From Paucibacter sediminis (GTDB lineage: Bacteria; Pseudomonadota; Gammaproteobacteria; Burkholderiales; Burkholderiaceae_C), in assembly GCF_030254645.1 (NCBI RefSeq), contig NZ_CP116346.1, positions 4,319,001 to 4,383,000 of the forward strand: a stretch of DNA of 64,000 bases, read 5' to 3'. The position numbers and the translations under genes were made by a program. This document shows, piece by piece, positions 39,210-47,121 of this stretch. Below the pieces are notes generated by a model. The model ran no database searches, was not told where the DNA came from, and saw nothing but the letters and a program-made list of their open reading frames with translations. Every line of letters begins with the position of its first letter. Position 1 is the stretch's first letter.

Positions 39210-39240
39210 AGCCTGTGCTGGCAGTAGTTCCAGACAGGCT
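39210..39240 (-). terminator. rpsO-pnp intergenic hairpin (terminator or processing site)
   Basis: Minus strand: AGCCTGT-CTGG / CCAG-ACAGGCT, an 11-bp stem with one extra base on one side and an 8-base loop, followed by CTTTGTCTTTG. It lies 19 bases after the rpsO stop. In E. coli the same gap holds a partial terminator and RNase III sites that control pnp; a similar attenuating or processing role here is inference. Confidence 0.65.
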
Positions 39241-39259
39241 CCTTGATCGCGACAGCTGC

Positions 39260-39529
39260 TTACTTACGCAGACCCAGCTTCTGGATCAGTGCGGTGTAAC
39301 GCGCAGCGTCCTTGCGCTTCAGGTAAGACAGCAGGCTCTTGCGGGCGTTGACCATCTTCAACAGACCGCGGCGGCCGTGGTGGTCCTTGGCGTGCAGCTT
39401 GAAGTGGGGGGTCAGCTCGTTGATGCGAGCGGTCAACAGGGCCACTTGGACTTCCGGCGAACCGGTGTCGTTGGCGCTGCGAGCGTTCGACTTGACGATG
39501 TCTGCTTTGTTCAGATCGGCGACTGCCAT
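39260..39529 (-). CDS. rpsO: 30S ribosomal protein S15
   Basis: 89-residue ribosomal protein binding 16S rRNA helices 20-22. Conserved [35 protein letters not shown] and the LGLRK end are visible. TAGGAA lies eight bases before the ATG. Clear promoter boxes were not identified in the upstream 330 bases. Confidence 0.98.
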   Translation of the reverse strand: MAVADLNKADIVKSNARSANDTGSPEVQVALLTARINELTPHFKLHAKDHHGRRGLLKMVNARKSLLSYLKRKDAARYTALIQKLGLRK

Positions 39530-39860
39530 GGTGCGTTCCTAGCTATCGGAATCCGCCGGGCAGCGCCCCCATGAAGGGACTAAAGCGTCGCTCTCAGACG
39601 GTTTCCAGGTTTTCAACTTGCGGTCACAGGTGAAACCGACCCGTGCCGTGCCTTGTTCCACGTCACCAAGCAATGCCTGGCGGCGCAAAACCTGCGGATT
39701 GTAGACCAAAACCGGACGCAGGCGCAGCACACAGACCGATTCGGATGCACAAGCGGCCGCATATGGCAGCGCATGCGGACGGTTTCAAGAGCCTTGTGCA
39801 AGCGATGCGGACGCATGTCACCTGAATTTGACGGCCGGCAAGGCGGCCGCTGCCGCAGCT
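39530..39860. other. non-coding stretch between divergent rpsO and hsp20
   Basis: No open frame here has protein-like composition; candidates are Arg/Cys-rich shadows. The segment must hold the rpsO promoter and leader at its left side. A short direct repeat ATGCGGACG occurs twice near 39773 and 39806. I see no RNA gene in it. Confidence 0.5.
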
Positions 39861-39888
39861 CTTGAAAGCGCCCGCCCTGCACCTAAGT
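39861..39888 (+). promoter_or_regulatory. sigma-32-like heat-shock promoter of hsp20
   Basis: CTTGAAA at 39861-39867 is followed, 17 bases after CTTG, by CCTAAGT (39882-39888). This matches the RpoH pattern CTTG-N17-CYTATnT at all but one position. It sits about 70 bases before the hsp20 ATG and nowhere near another start, as expected for a heat-shock gene. Confidence 0.55.
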
Positions 39889-39958
39889 TCGGGCCATGGG
39901 TACTGATCGCTCCGTTGCCGGCAGGCCCGTTGTTCCACCGATTCCGCAAGGAGGCTCT

Positions 39959-40399
39959 ATGTTTCTCGTTCCCGTGAACCGCAATGCATCCGAACTCTCA
40001 CGCAGCCTGGAGCGTCTGTTTGACGACGGCCTGAGCAACTTCTTCGGCGACGTCCGCGAGCTCGCCAGCCAGTTGCGCAGCCCGGCGCTGGATGTCAGCG
40101 AAACCGAGCAGGGCTACACGGTCAAGCTGGACATGCCCGGCGTGCCCAAGGAAGCCGTGAAGATCAGCATCGACGGCCGCCGCATCAGCGTGGACGCCGA
40201 GACCCGCAAGGACGAAGAGAAGAAGGACGGTGAGCGGCTGCTGTACCGCGAACGCTCCAGCTCGCGCTTCTCGCGCAGCTTCAGCCTACCCGAGGAAGTG
40301 AGCCAGTCCGACTCCAGCGCCAAGATGGACCATGGTGTGCTGACGCTGAATCTCGCCAAGCGCCAGGCCAAGGGCGCCGCACAACTGACGGTGAGTTGA
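39959..40399 (+). CDS. Hsp20/alpha-crystallin small heat-shock protein
   Basis: 146-residue holdase chaperone. The alpha-crystallin domain spans about residues 42-135 (LDVSETEQGYTVKLDMPGVPKEAVKISIDGRRISVDAE), with the end-strand GVLTLNLAKR; the short C-terminal tail has no clear IXI motif (AAQLTVS), which may affect oligomer assembly. A strong AAGGAGG site before 39959 fixes the start, rejecting 21 extra codons. Convergent with tsaD, eight bases between stops. Confidence 0.93.
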   Translation: MFLVPVNRNASELSRSLERLFDDGLSNFFGDVRELASQLRSPALDVSETEQGYTVKLDMPGVPKEAVKISIDGRRISVDAETRKDEEKKDGERLLYRERSSSRFSRSFSLPEEVSQSDSSAKMDHGVLTLNLAKRQAKGAAQLTVS

Positions 40400-40407
40400 A
40401 CGCGTCG

Positions 40408-41439
40408 TCAGGCCGCCGCCAAATCCCAGCGCGGCCTGACTTCGAAGCTGCCATCGCGCCTAAGCTGGCCCATGCCGCGCTGCAAACGCATGGCGGCGGC
40501 CATCGCGATCATGGCGCCGTTGTCGGTGCACAAGCTGAGTTCGGGATAGTGCACACGCACGCCGCGCTTGGCACAGGCGCTGTTGAGTTGCTCACGCAGG
40601 GCGCTGTTGGCACCCACGCCGCCGGCCACCACCAGGCGCTTGAGGCCCGAGGTCTTGAGCGCCAGCAGCGACTTCTTCACCAGCACCTCGACGATGGCGG
40701 CCTGCGTGGCGGCCGCCAGATCAGCACGCTGCTGTTCGGTCGGCGATTCGCCCAGGCGCTTCACCTGGGTCAGCACCGCCGTCTTCAGGCCCGCAAAGCT
40801 GAAATCCGGCTTGCCGCTGTGCAGCAGCGGCCGTGGCAATTCGAAGGCCTTGGGGTCGCCCTGCAGGGCCAGCTTGGCCAGATGCGGACCGCCCGGGTAA
40901 GGCAGGCCCAGCAGCTTGGCGCTTTTGTCGAAGGCCTCGCCGGCCGCATCGTCGATGGTTTCGCCCAGGATCTCGTAGCTGCCCACATCGTCCACCCGCA
41001 TCAGCTGCGTGTGCCCGCCCGAAACCAGCAGGGCCACGAAGGGAAACTCGGGCGCATCCGTCGAGAGAAAGGGCGAGAGCAAATGGCCTTCCAGGTGATG
41101 CACGCCGAGGCTGGGCTTGCCCAGCGCGGCGGCCAGCGCCACCGCCACGCCGGCCCCCACCAAGAGGGCGCCGGCAAGACCTGGCCCCTGGGTATAGGCA
41201 ATCACGTCCACGTCCGCCAAGCCCAGCTGCGCCCCGGCCAGGACCTCGCGCGTGAGCGGGATGACACGGCGGATATGGTCGCGCGAGGCCAGTTCGGGCA
41301 CCACACCGCCATAGGCCTGGTGCATGCTGATCTGGCTGTGCAGGCCCTGCGCCAGCAAGCGCGGCGCGCCCTGCTCGGGCACCTCGACCAGGGCCACCCC
41401 GGTCTCGTCACAGGACGACTCGAAGCCCAGCACGCGCAT
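40408..41439 (-). CDS. tsaD: tRNA N6-adenosine threonylcarbamoyltransferase
   Basis: 343-residue ASKHA-fold enzyme that transfers threonylcarbamoyl to A37 of ANN-decoding tRNAs. [11 protein letters not shown] at the N-terminus, metal-binding HHLEGH (His115 and His119), [10 protein letters not shown], and the C-terminal CTDNGAMIA. Its ATG directly abuts the fdx stop (TGAATG), so it is translated as the last gene of the isc unit. In enterobacteria tsaD is instead beside rpsU. Confidence 0.97.
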   Translation of the reverse strand: MRVLGFESSCDETGVALVEVPEQGAPRLLAQGLHSQISMHQAYGGVVPELASRDHIRRVIPLTREVLAGAQLGLADVDVIAYTQGPGLAGALLVGAGVAVALAAALGKPSLGVHHLEGHLLSPFLSTDAPEFPFVALLVSGGHTQLMRVDDVGSYEILGETIDDAAGEAFDKSAKLLGLPYPGGPHLAKLALQGDPKAFELPRPLLHSGKPDFSFAGLKTAVLTQVKRLGESPTEQQRADLAAATQAAIVEVLVKKSLLALKTSGLKRLVVAGGVGANSALREQLNSACAKRGVRVHYPELSLCTDNGAMIAMAAAMRLQRGMGQLRRDGSFEVRPRWDLAAA

Positions 41440-41778
41440 TCAGTGCTTTTCCTTGGCGTGGTTGATCGAGTACTTGGGGATTTCAATGGTGACGTCCTGA
41501 TTCGCCAGGATGGCCTGGCAGCTCAGGCGCGAATCGGGTTCCAGCCCCCAGGCCCGATCCAGCATGTCTTCCTCGCCCTCCTCCATCTCGGACAGCGAAC
41601 GCTGGCCGGCGCGCACGATCACGTGACAGGTGGTGCAGGCGCAGACCTGGTCGCAGGCGTGCTCGATGGGAATGTCGTTGTCCAGCAGGGCCTCGCAGAT
41701 CGAGGTGCCGGAGGGTGCCGTCACCTCGGCGCCCTGCGGGCAGTACTCGGGATGGGGAAGAATCTTGATGATGGGCAT
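41440..41778 (-). CDS. fdx: [2Fe-2S] ferredoxin of the Isc system
   Basis: 112-residue adrenodoxin-type ferredoxin supplying electrons for iron-sulfur cluster assembly. Cluster ligands Cys42, Cys48, Cys51 and Cys87 have canonical spacing (EHACDQVCACTTCHV and SRLSCQA). The start is three bases after hscA ends. No iscX gene follows; tsaD takes that position. Confidence 0.96.
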   Translation of the reverse strand: MPIIKILPHPEYCPQGAEVTAPSGTSICEALLDNDIPIEHACDQVCACTTCHVIVRAGQRSLSEMEEGEEDMLDRAWGLEPDSRLSCQAILANQDVTIEIPKYSINHAKEKH

Positions 41779-41780
41779 GG

Positions 41781-43637
41781 TCAGAGCTGCTCGATGTTGC
41801 GGCCCGCCAGCGCCTGGCGTATGCCTTTGTTCATGCGTGCGGCCGCGAAGGCCTCGGTTCCCTTGGCCAGGGTCTCGACGGCGGCATTGATGCGATCGGC
41901 GTCTTCGCCGATCGCCGCGGCCTGCATCTGCTCCAGCAAGGCGTCGATCTCCGCATGTTCGCCCGCCGTCAGCAGGTCGGCGTCGGCCGCCAGCGCCGAC
42001 AGGGTGGCCAGGCGCATGCGCTCGGCCTCCACCCGCGCCTCGCGCAGGGCGCGTGCCTGCATATCGGTCTCGGCACTGGCAAAGCCATCCTTGAGCATGC
42101 TGGCGACCTGCTCGTCCGAGAGCCCATAGCTGGGCTTGACGCTGATGGCGGCCTCCACGCCCGAGCCCAGTTCGCGTGCCGACACGCTCAGCAAGCCATC
42201 GGCGTCGACCTGGAAGCTCACGCGGATGCGCGCCGCACCGGCCACCATGGGCGGAATGCCGCGCAGCTCGAAGCGCGCCAGCGAGCGGCACTCGCTCACC
42301 AGCTCGCGCTCGCCCTGCAGCACATGGATGGCCATGGCGGTCTGGCCGTCCTTGAAAGTGGTGAAGTCCTGCGCCTTGGCCACCGGAATGGTAGCGTTGC
42401 GCTCGATCACGCGCTCCACCAGGCCACCCATGGTCTCCAGCCCCAGCGACAGCGGGATCACGTCCAGCAGCAAGATCTCGCCATCGGCCGCGTTGCCGGC
42501 CAGTTGGTTGGCCTGGATGGCGGCCCCCAGGGCCACCACCTCGTCCGGGTTCAGATTGGTCAGGACCTCGCGGCCGAACAGCTGGCCGACGGCCGCGCGC
42601 ACGCAGGGCATGCGGGTCGAGCCGCCCACCATCACCGTGCCTTGCACCTCGTCGGCCTTGATCTTCGCGTCACGCAGCACGCGGCGCACCGCGACCAGGG
42701 TCTTGTCCACCAGCGGCTTGGCCAGCGCTTCGAACTGCTGGCGGCTGACGCTCACGCCGACGCGCCCCGCGTCCAGCTCGCAGGCCAGCTCGGTGGACTC
42801 GGCCGCGGACAGCGCCTCCTTGGCGCGACGCGCGGCGACCAGCACGGCGCGCTTGTCGTGCGCGCTGGCGGCTGCCAGGCCCACCTGGGCCAGCGCCCAG
42901 TCGGCCAGCAACTGGTCAAAGTCGTCACCGCCCAGGGCGGCATCGCCGCCGGTGGCCACCACCTCGAAGACGCCGCGCGTCAGGCGCAGCAACGAGATGT
43001 CGAAGGTGCCGCCGCCCAGGTCATAGACCGCGTAAAGCCCCTCGGACGCGTTGTCCAGCCCGTAGGCGATGGCCGCCGCGGTGGGCTCGTTGATGAGGCG
43101 CAGCACCTTGAGGCCGGCGAGCTGGGCCGCATCCTTGGTGGCCTGGCGTTGGGCGTCATCGAAGTAGGCCGGCACGGTGATCACGGCACCGAACACGTCG
43201 TCGGCAAAGCTGTCTTCGGCGCGATAGCGCAGCGTCGCCAGGATCTCGGCGGAGATCTCCACCGGCGACTTGACGCCCGCACGCGTGTTCACGCTCAACA
43301 TGCCCGGCGTGTCCTCGAAGCGGTAGGGCAGCTTGTCGCGGCCGCTGATGTCCGCCAGCGCGCGCCCCATGAAGCGCTTCACCGAGACGACGGTGTGCTC
43401 GGGGTCGTCGGCCTGCGCCGCCAGCGCTTCGGCACCGATCTGGCGACCGCCACCCTCGAGGTAGCGCACCGCCGACGGCAGGATCACGCGACCCTGCGCA
43501 TCGGGCAGGCACTCGGCCACGCCATGGCGCACCGAGGCCACCAGCGAATGGGTGGTGCCCAGGTCAATGCCGACGGCGATGCGCCGTTCATGCGGATTGG
43601 GCGACTGGCCCGGTTCGGAAATCTGCAGCAATGCCAT
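41781..43637 (-). CDS. hscA: Fe-S assembly Hsp70-type chaperone HscA
   Basis: 618-residue specialised Hsp70 that, with HscB, releases clusters from IscU. ATPase domain with [47 protein letters not shown] and the substrate domain start [17 protein letters not shown]; length matches HscA and not DnaK. It directly follows hscB by four bases. Confidence 0.97.
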   Translation of the reverse strand: MALLQISEPGQSPNPHERRIAVGIDLGTTHSLVASVRHGVAECLPDAQGRVILPSAVRYLEGGGRQIGAEALAAQADDPEHTVVSVKRFMGRALADISGRDKLPYRFEDTPGMLSVNTRAGVKSPVEISAEILATLRYRAEDSFADDVFGAVITVPAYFDDAQRQATKDAAQLAGLKVLRLINEPTAAAIAYGLDNASEGLYAVYDLGGGTFDISLLRLTRGVFEVVATGGDAALGGDDFDQLLADWALAQVGLAAASAHDKRAVLVAARRAKEALSAAESTELACELDAGRVGVSVSRQQFEALAKPLVDKTLVAVRRVLRDAKIKADEVQGTVMVGGSTRMPCVRAAVGQLFGREVLTNLNPDEVVALGAAIQANQLAGNAADGEILLLDVIPLSLGLETMGGLVERVIERNATIPVAKAQDFTTFKDGQTAMAIHVLQGERELVSECRSLARFELRGIPPMVAGAARIRVSFQVDADGLLSVSARELGSGVEAAISVKPSYGLSDEQVASMLKDGFASAETDMQARALREARVEAERMRLATLSALAADADLLTAGEHAEIDALLEQMQAAAIGEDADRINAAVETLAKGTEAFAAARMNKGIRQALAGRNIEQL

Positions 43638-43641
43638 GTTC

Positions 43642-44169
43642 TTATTGTCCCAGCCCGTCCAGGGCGTCCAGGCGCTTGTCGATATCGGCGCGGAAGCGTG
43701 TCACGAACATCAGCGCGCGCACGCGCTGGGCCGCAGCGGCCGCATCCTGCTTGTCGTCCAACAGCGTGCCGGCCTCCGCCAGCAAGGCGCGTTCGCGCGC
43801 CGCCACCAGATCGTCCAGCGCCTGCACCGCCGCCACGCCCTCGGCCTCGTCGAGGGCCTCGCGCCATTCCATCTGCTCCATCAGGAAGCCGGCCGGCATG
43901 GCGGTGTTGTCATGCTCTTGCAGCGGCGCGCCGCGCAGTTCGCACAGGTAGGCGGCGCGCTTCATCGGGTTGCGCAGGCGCTGGTGGGCCTCGTTGACAC
44001 GCACCGCCCATTGCATCGCCAGACGCTGTGCGGCCGCGCCGTCGGCGGCGAATTTGTCCGGGTGCACGCGGGCCGCCACCGCCTTCCAGCGCGCGTCGAT
44101 GTCGGCCAGCTCCTGCGCAAAGCGCTGGGGCAGGCCAAAGAGGCTGAAATCGTCGTCGGCGAGATTCAT
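43642..44169 (-). CDS. hscB: Fe-S assembly J-domain co-chaperone HscB
   Basis: 175-residue co-chaperone. N-terminal J-domain with HPDKF (HPD at 36-38) and a C-terminal helical IscU-binding domain (residues 85-170) containing [15 protein letters not shown]. Sits after a strong hairpin that separates it from iscA. Confidence 0.95.
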   Translation of the reverse strand: MNLADDDFSLFGLPQRFAQELADIDARWKAVAARVHPDKFAADGAAAQRLAMQWAVRVNEAHQRLRNPMKRAAYLCELRGAPLQEHDNTAMPAGFLMEQMEWREALDEAEGVAAVQALDDLVAARERALLAEAGTLLDDKQDAAAAAQRVRALMFVTRFRADIDKRLDALDGLGQ

Positions 44170-44190
44170 GAAGCGTGGTCAGCGAAGCAA

Positions 44191-44216
44191 CAAAAACGCG
44201 GCCAGGGTTGGCCGCG
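44191..44216 (-). terminator. rho-independent terminator inside the isc operon (iscA/hscB gap)
   Basis: On the minus strand CGCGGCCA-loop-TGGCCGCG forms a perfect 8-bp GC-rich stem with a 4-base loop, immediately followed by five T residues and TTGC. It lies 22 bases after iscA and 22 bases before hscB. Confidence 0.8.
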
Positions 44217-44237
44217 CCTCGTCATCGGAGCATGGGC

Positions 44238-44561
44238 TCAGACGCGGAAAGACTCACCGCAACCGCAGCGATCCTTCTCGCGCGGGTTGCGGAACTTGAA
44301 GCCCTCGTTCAAACCCTCGCGCACGAAGTCCAGCTCGGTGCCATCCAGGTAGGGCAAGCTCTTCGGATCGATCAGGATCTTGACGCCATGACCCTCGAAC
44401 ACGATGTCCTCCGGCGCCACGTCATCGGCGTATTCCAGCTTGTAGGCCAGCCCCGAGCAACCGGTGGTCTTCACCCCCAGGCGCACACCCACACCCTTGC
44501 CGCGCTTGGTGATATAGCGCGTCACATGGCGCGCCGCGGCTTCCGTCAAGGTCACTGACAT
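44238..44561 (-). CDS. iscA: A-type iron-sulfur carrier protein IscA
   Basis: 107-residue A-type carrier that accepts iron or clusters and passes them to apo-proteins. Ligand cysteines are Cys35 (TTGCSGL), Cys99 and Cys101 (RCGCGESF). Follows iscU by 17 bases, second last gene before the intra-operon terminator's first part. Confidence 0.96.
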   Translation of the reverse strand: MSVTLTEAAARHVTRYITKRGKGVGVRLGVKTTGCSGLAYKLEYADDVAPEDIVFEGHGVKILIDPKSLPYLDGTELDFVREGLNEGFKFRNPREKDRCGCGESFRV

Positions 44562-44578
44562 CCTGAACTTCCCGCGGC

Positions 44579-44965
44579 TTACTGAACGTGCTTGGCGCGG
44601 TAGTCATCTACCGCGGCCTTGATGGCGTCTTCGGCCAGGATGGAGCAGTGGATCTTCACCGGCGGCAGCGCCAGTTCCTCGGCAATCTGGGTGTTCTTGA
44701 TGTCCAGGGCCTGGTCCAGGGTCTTGCCCTTGACCCACTCGGTCACCAGCGAGCTGGAGGCGATGGCCGAGCCGCAACCATAGGTCTTGAACTTGGCATC
44801 CTCGATCAGCCCGGTGGCGGGGTTGACCTTGATCTGCAGCTTCATCACATCGCCGCAGGCCGGCGCACCCACCATGCCCGTGCCAACGCTGTCGTCACCC
44901 TTTTCGAAGGCGCCGACGTTGCGGGGGTTCTCGTAGTGATCAACAACTTTTTCGCTGTATGCCAT
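44579..44965 (-). CDS. iscU: iron-sulfur cluster scaffold IscU
   Basis: 128-residue scaffold on which clusters are assembled. Ligands Cys37, Asp39 (APACGDVM), Cys64 ([10 protein letters not shown]), His106 and Cys107; the HscA recognition motif LPPVK is present at 100-104. Confidence 0.98.
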   Translation of the reverse strand: MAYSEKVVDHYENPRNVGAFEKGDDSVGTGMVGAPACGDVMKLQIKVNPATGLIEDAKFKTYGCGSAIASSSLVTEWVKGKTLDQALDIKNTQIAEELALPPVKIHCSILAEDAIKAAVDDYRAKHVQ

Positions 44966-44991
44966 CTTGTTCTCCTGCTAGTTCCGGCCGC

Positions 44992-46212
44992 TCAGTGCGC
45001 GGCCCACTGGATGGTGCTGAGGTCAATACCATCCTTGTACATATCCCACAGCGGCGAGAGCTCGCGCAGTTTCGCCACCCTGTCCTTCAGCGTGCTGACG
45101 GCATAGTCGATCTCCTCCACCGTGGTGAAGCGGCCGATCGTCATGCGCAGGGATGAATGCGCCAGCTCATCGCTGCGGCCCAGGGCGCGCAGCACATAGC
45201 TGGGCTCCAGGCTGGCCGAGGTGCAGGCCGAGCCCGACGACACCGCCAAGCCCTTCACGCCCATGATCAGGGACTCGCCCTCCACATAGTTGAAGGACAT
45301 GTTCAGGTTGTGCGGCACGCGCTGCTTCAGATCGCCATTGACGAACACCTGCTCGATGCCCGACAGGCCATCCAGCAGGCGCTGGTGCAGCATGCGGATG
45401 CGCTCGCCCTCTTCCTTCATTTCCAGCTTGGCGATGCGATAGGCCTCGCCCATGCCGATGATCTGGTGCGTGGCCAGCGTGCCCGAGCGCATGCCGCGCT
45501 CATGGCCGCCGCCGTGCATCTGCGCTTCCAGGCGGATGCGCGGCTTGCGGCGCACGAACAGCGCGCCGATGCCCTTGGGGCCATAGGTCTTGTGCGAGGC
45601 CAGGCTCATCAGGTCGACCGGCAGGCTCGCCAGGTCGATCTCCACCTTGCCGGTCGCCTGCGCGGCATCGACGTGGAAGATCACGCCGCGTTCGCGGCAG
45701 AGATTGCCGATCGCCACGATGTCCTGGATCACGCCGATCTCGTTGTTGACGAACAAGACCGAGGCCAGGATGGTGTCCGGCCGCAGCGCGGCCTTGAACG
45801 CTTCCAGATCCAGCAGGCCGTTCTCCTGCACATCCAGGTAGCTGACGTCGAAACCCTGACGCTCCAGCTCGCGGCAGGTGTCCAGCACCGCCTTGTGCTC
45901 GGTCTTGAGGGTGATGATGTGCTTGCCGCGGGTCTTGTAGAACTGCGCCGCACCCTTGATCGCCAGGTTGATGGACTCGGTGGCGCCCGAGGTCCAGACG
46001 ATTTCACGCGGATCCGCATTCACCAGCGACGCGACCTGCTCACGCGCCTTCTCCACCGCGGCCTCGGCCTCCCAGCCCCAGGCATGGCTGCGGGAGGCGG
46101 GGTTGCCGAAATGCTCGCGCAGCCAGGGCACCATCACATCCACCACGCGCGGGTCCACCGGGGTGGTGGCGCCGTAGTCCAGGTAGATCGGGAAATGCGG
46201 GGTCATGTCCAT
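44992..46212 (-). CDS. iscS: cysteine desulfurase IscS
   Basis: 406-residue PLP enzyme providing persulfide sulfur for clusters, thiolated tRNA and thiamine. PLP lysine Lys208 (SHKTYGPKG), catalytic Cys330 in the flexible loop [14 protein letters not shown]. The ATG at 46212 is used; one at 46206 is also possible and no strong Shine-Dalgarno decides. Eighteen bases after iscR. Confidence 0.97.
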   Translation of the reverse strand: MDMTPHFPIYLDYGATTPVDPRVVDVMVPWLREHFGNPASRSHAWGWEAEAAVEKAREQVASLVNADPREIVWTSGATESINLAIKGAAQFYKTRGKHIITLKTEHKAVLDTCRELERQGFDVSYLDVQENGLLDLEAFKAALRPDTILASVLFVNNEIGVIQDIVAIGNLCRERGVIFHVDAAQATGKVEIDLASLPVDLMSLASHKTYGPKGIGALFVRRKPRIRLEAQMHGGGHERGMRSGTLATHQIIGMGEAYRIAKLEMKEEGERIRMLHQRLLDGLSGIEQVFVNGDLKQRVPHNLNMSFNYVEGESLIMGVKGLAVSSGSACTSASLEPSYVLRALGRSDELAHSSLRMTIGRFTTVEEIDYAVSTLKDRVAKLRELSPLWDMYKDGIDLSTIQWAAH

Positions 46213-46230
46213 GGTTGAGAAACTGCGGGT

Positions 46231-46764
46231 TTACTTGTTGAAGGCGTTGCCGAGCGCGAACACCGAGTTCGGCGCGGTGATACGGATGGGTTTGACGACG
46301 GGGGTCGAGGAGATCGCACGCTTGATCGGCGCCTCCTCGATCGTGACGCCCTTGGCGAGCTGGTCTTCCACCAGCTTGCGCAGCGACACGGAGTCCAGAT
46401 ACTCGATCATCTTGGCGTTCAGGCTGGTCCAGAGTTCGTGCGTGATGCAGCGGCCGGTGTCCTCGCCCATGCAGTTTTCCTTGCCACCGCAGCCGGTGGC
46501 GTCGATGGGCTCATCCACCGCCACGATGATGTCGGCCACCGTGATGTTCTCGGACTTGCGCCCCAGCGAATAACCGCCGCCCGGGCCGCGCGTACTCTCC
46601 ACCAGCTCATGGCGGCGCAACTTGCCGAACAGCTGTTCCAGATAGGACAGGGAGATCTGCTGGCGCTGACTGATGGCGGCCAGGGCCACCGGGCCGCTGT
46701 TTTCACGCAGCGCCAGATCGATCATGGCCGTGACGGCGAAACGCCCTTTGGTGGTCAAACGCAT
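46231..46764 (-). CDS. iscR: Rrf2-family regulator IscR
   Basis: 177-residue [2Fe-2S] regulator that represses the isc operon when cluster supply is sufficient. Winged helix with LSYLEQLFGKLRRHELVESTRGPGGGYSLGR (39-69). Cysteines at 92, 98 and 106: the last gap has seven residues, whereas E. coli IscR uses 92/98/104. The ATG at 46764 follows GGAG. Confidence 0.96.
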   Translation of the reverse strand: MRLTTKGRFAVTAMIDLALRENSGPVALAAISQRQQISLSYLEQLFGKLRRHELVESTRGPGGGYSLGRKSENITVADIIVAVDEPIDATGCGGKENCMGEDTGRCITHELWTSLNAKMIEYLDSVSLRKLVEDQLAKGVTIEEAPIKRAISSTPVVKPIRITAPNSVFALGNAFNK

Positions 46765-46874
46765 GGAATTCTCCTTCGGCCTCGAGGGGCCCTGAGCCAG
46801 CACGAACTAAACGAACACTGGAAAACCCTGCTTGCTCAATGCAAGTCATCGACAGCCTGGGTTTACCCTCGCCT

Positions 46875-46899
46875 ATGTCCGAGCATTTTACTCAATTAT
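46875..46899 (-). promoter_or_regulatory. IscR type-1-like operator upstream of iscR
   Basis: The 25-base minus-strand segment ATAATTGAGTAAAATGCTCGGACAT (read from 46899 to 46875, written here only to be compared) agrees at 19 of 25 positions with the E. coli type-1 IscR site ATA-SYYGACTR-WWW-YAGTCRRS-TAT. Both mismatched arms keep their dyad symmetry (GAG/CTC). It lies about 110 bases before the iscR ATG, fitting autorepression. Confidence 0.6.
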
Positions 46900-46949
46900 C
46901 GCCAAGCTTGCTTGGCACGCGTCCCGCGCGGCGCAAGGCCCTGCTGGTG

Positions 46950-47121
46950 TCAGGTCTTGCGTAGCCGCTGTCGCAGCGCTTGCGCCAGCGGCGCGCAGTC
47001 CGCTGCGCCCAGGAACAGGGCCAGCTTGCATCGCGTAGATGAGATCGAAGTGATCGAAATCAAGCACCCTGGGCTGTAGCGCCCGCCGTGCCGACAGGTC
47101 GCAGCCGCGCGCCAGCGCGCC
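46950..47121 (-). pseudogene. remnant of a low-molecular-weight protein tyrosine phosphatase gene
   Basis: Directly after the uvrB stop and in that frame, the minus strand reads CDLSARRALQPRVLDFDHFDLIYAM, which resembles the middle of bacterial LMW-PTP proteins (ARR...DF..FDLI.AMD). At the ATG (47031-47029) the reading shifts by one and continues CKLALFLGAADCAPLAQALRQRLRKT then stop at 46950, matching the family's K.ALFL.AA element and C-terminal helix. The N-terminal catalytic CX5R loop and roughly 20-40 internal residues are absent. In several relatives, as I recall, an intact LMW-PTP gene sits beside iscR. A homology search would be decisive. Confidence 0.6.

Noticed and set aside
39613-39938. 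Small minus-strand frames upstream of rpsO
   Set aside because: Arg/Cys-rich translations with no family pattern, inside the rpsO-hsp20 promoter region.
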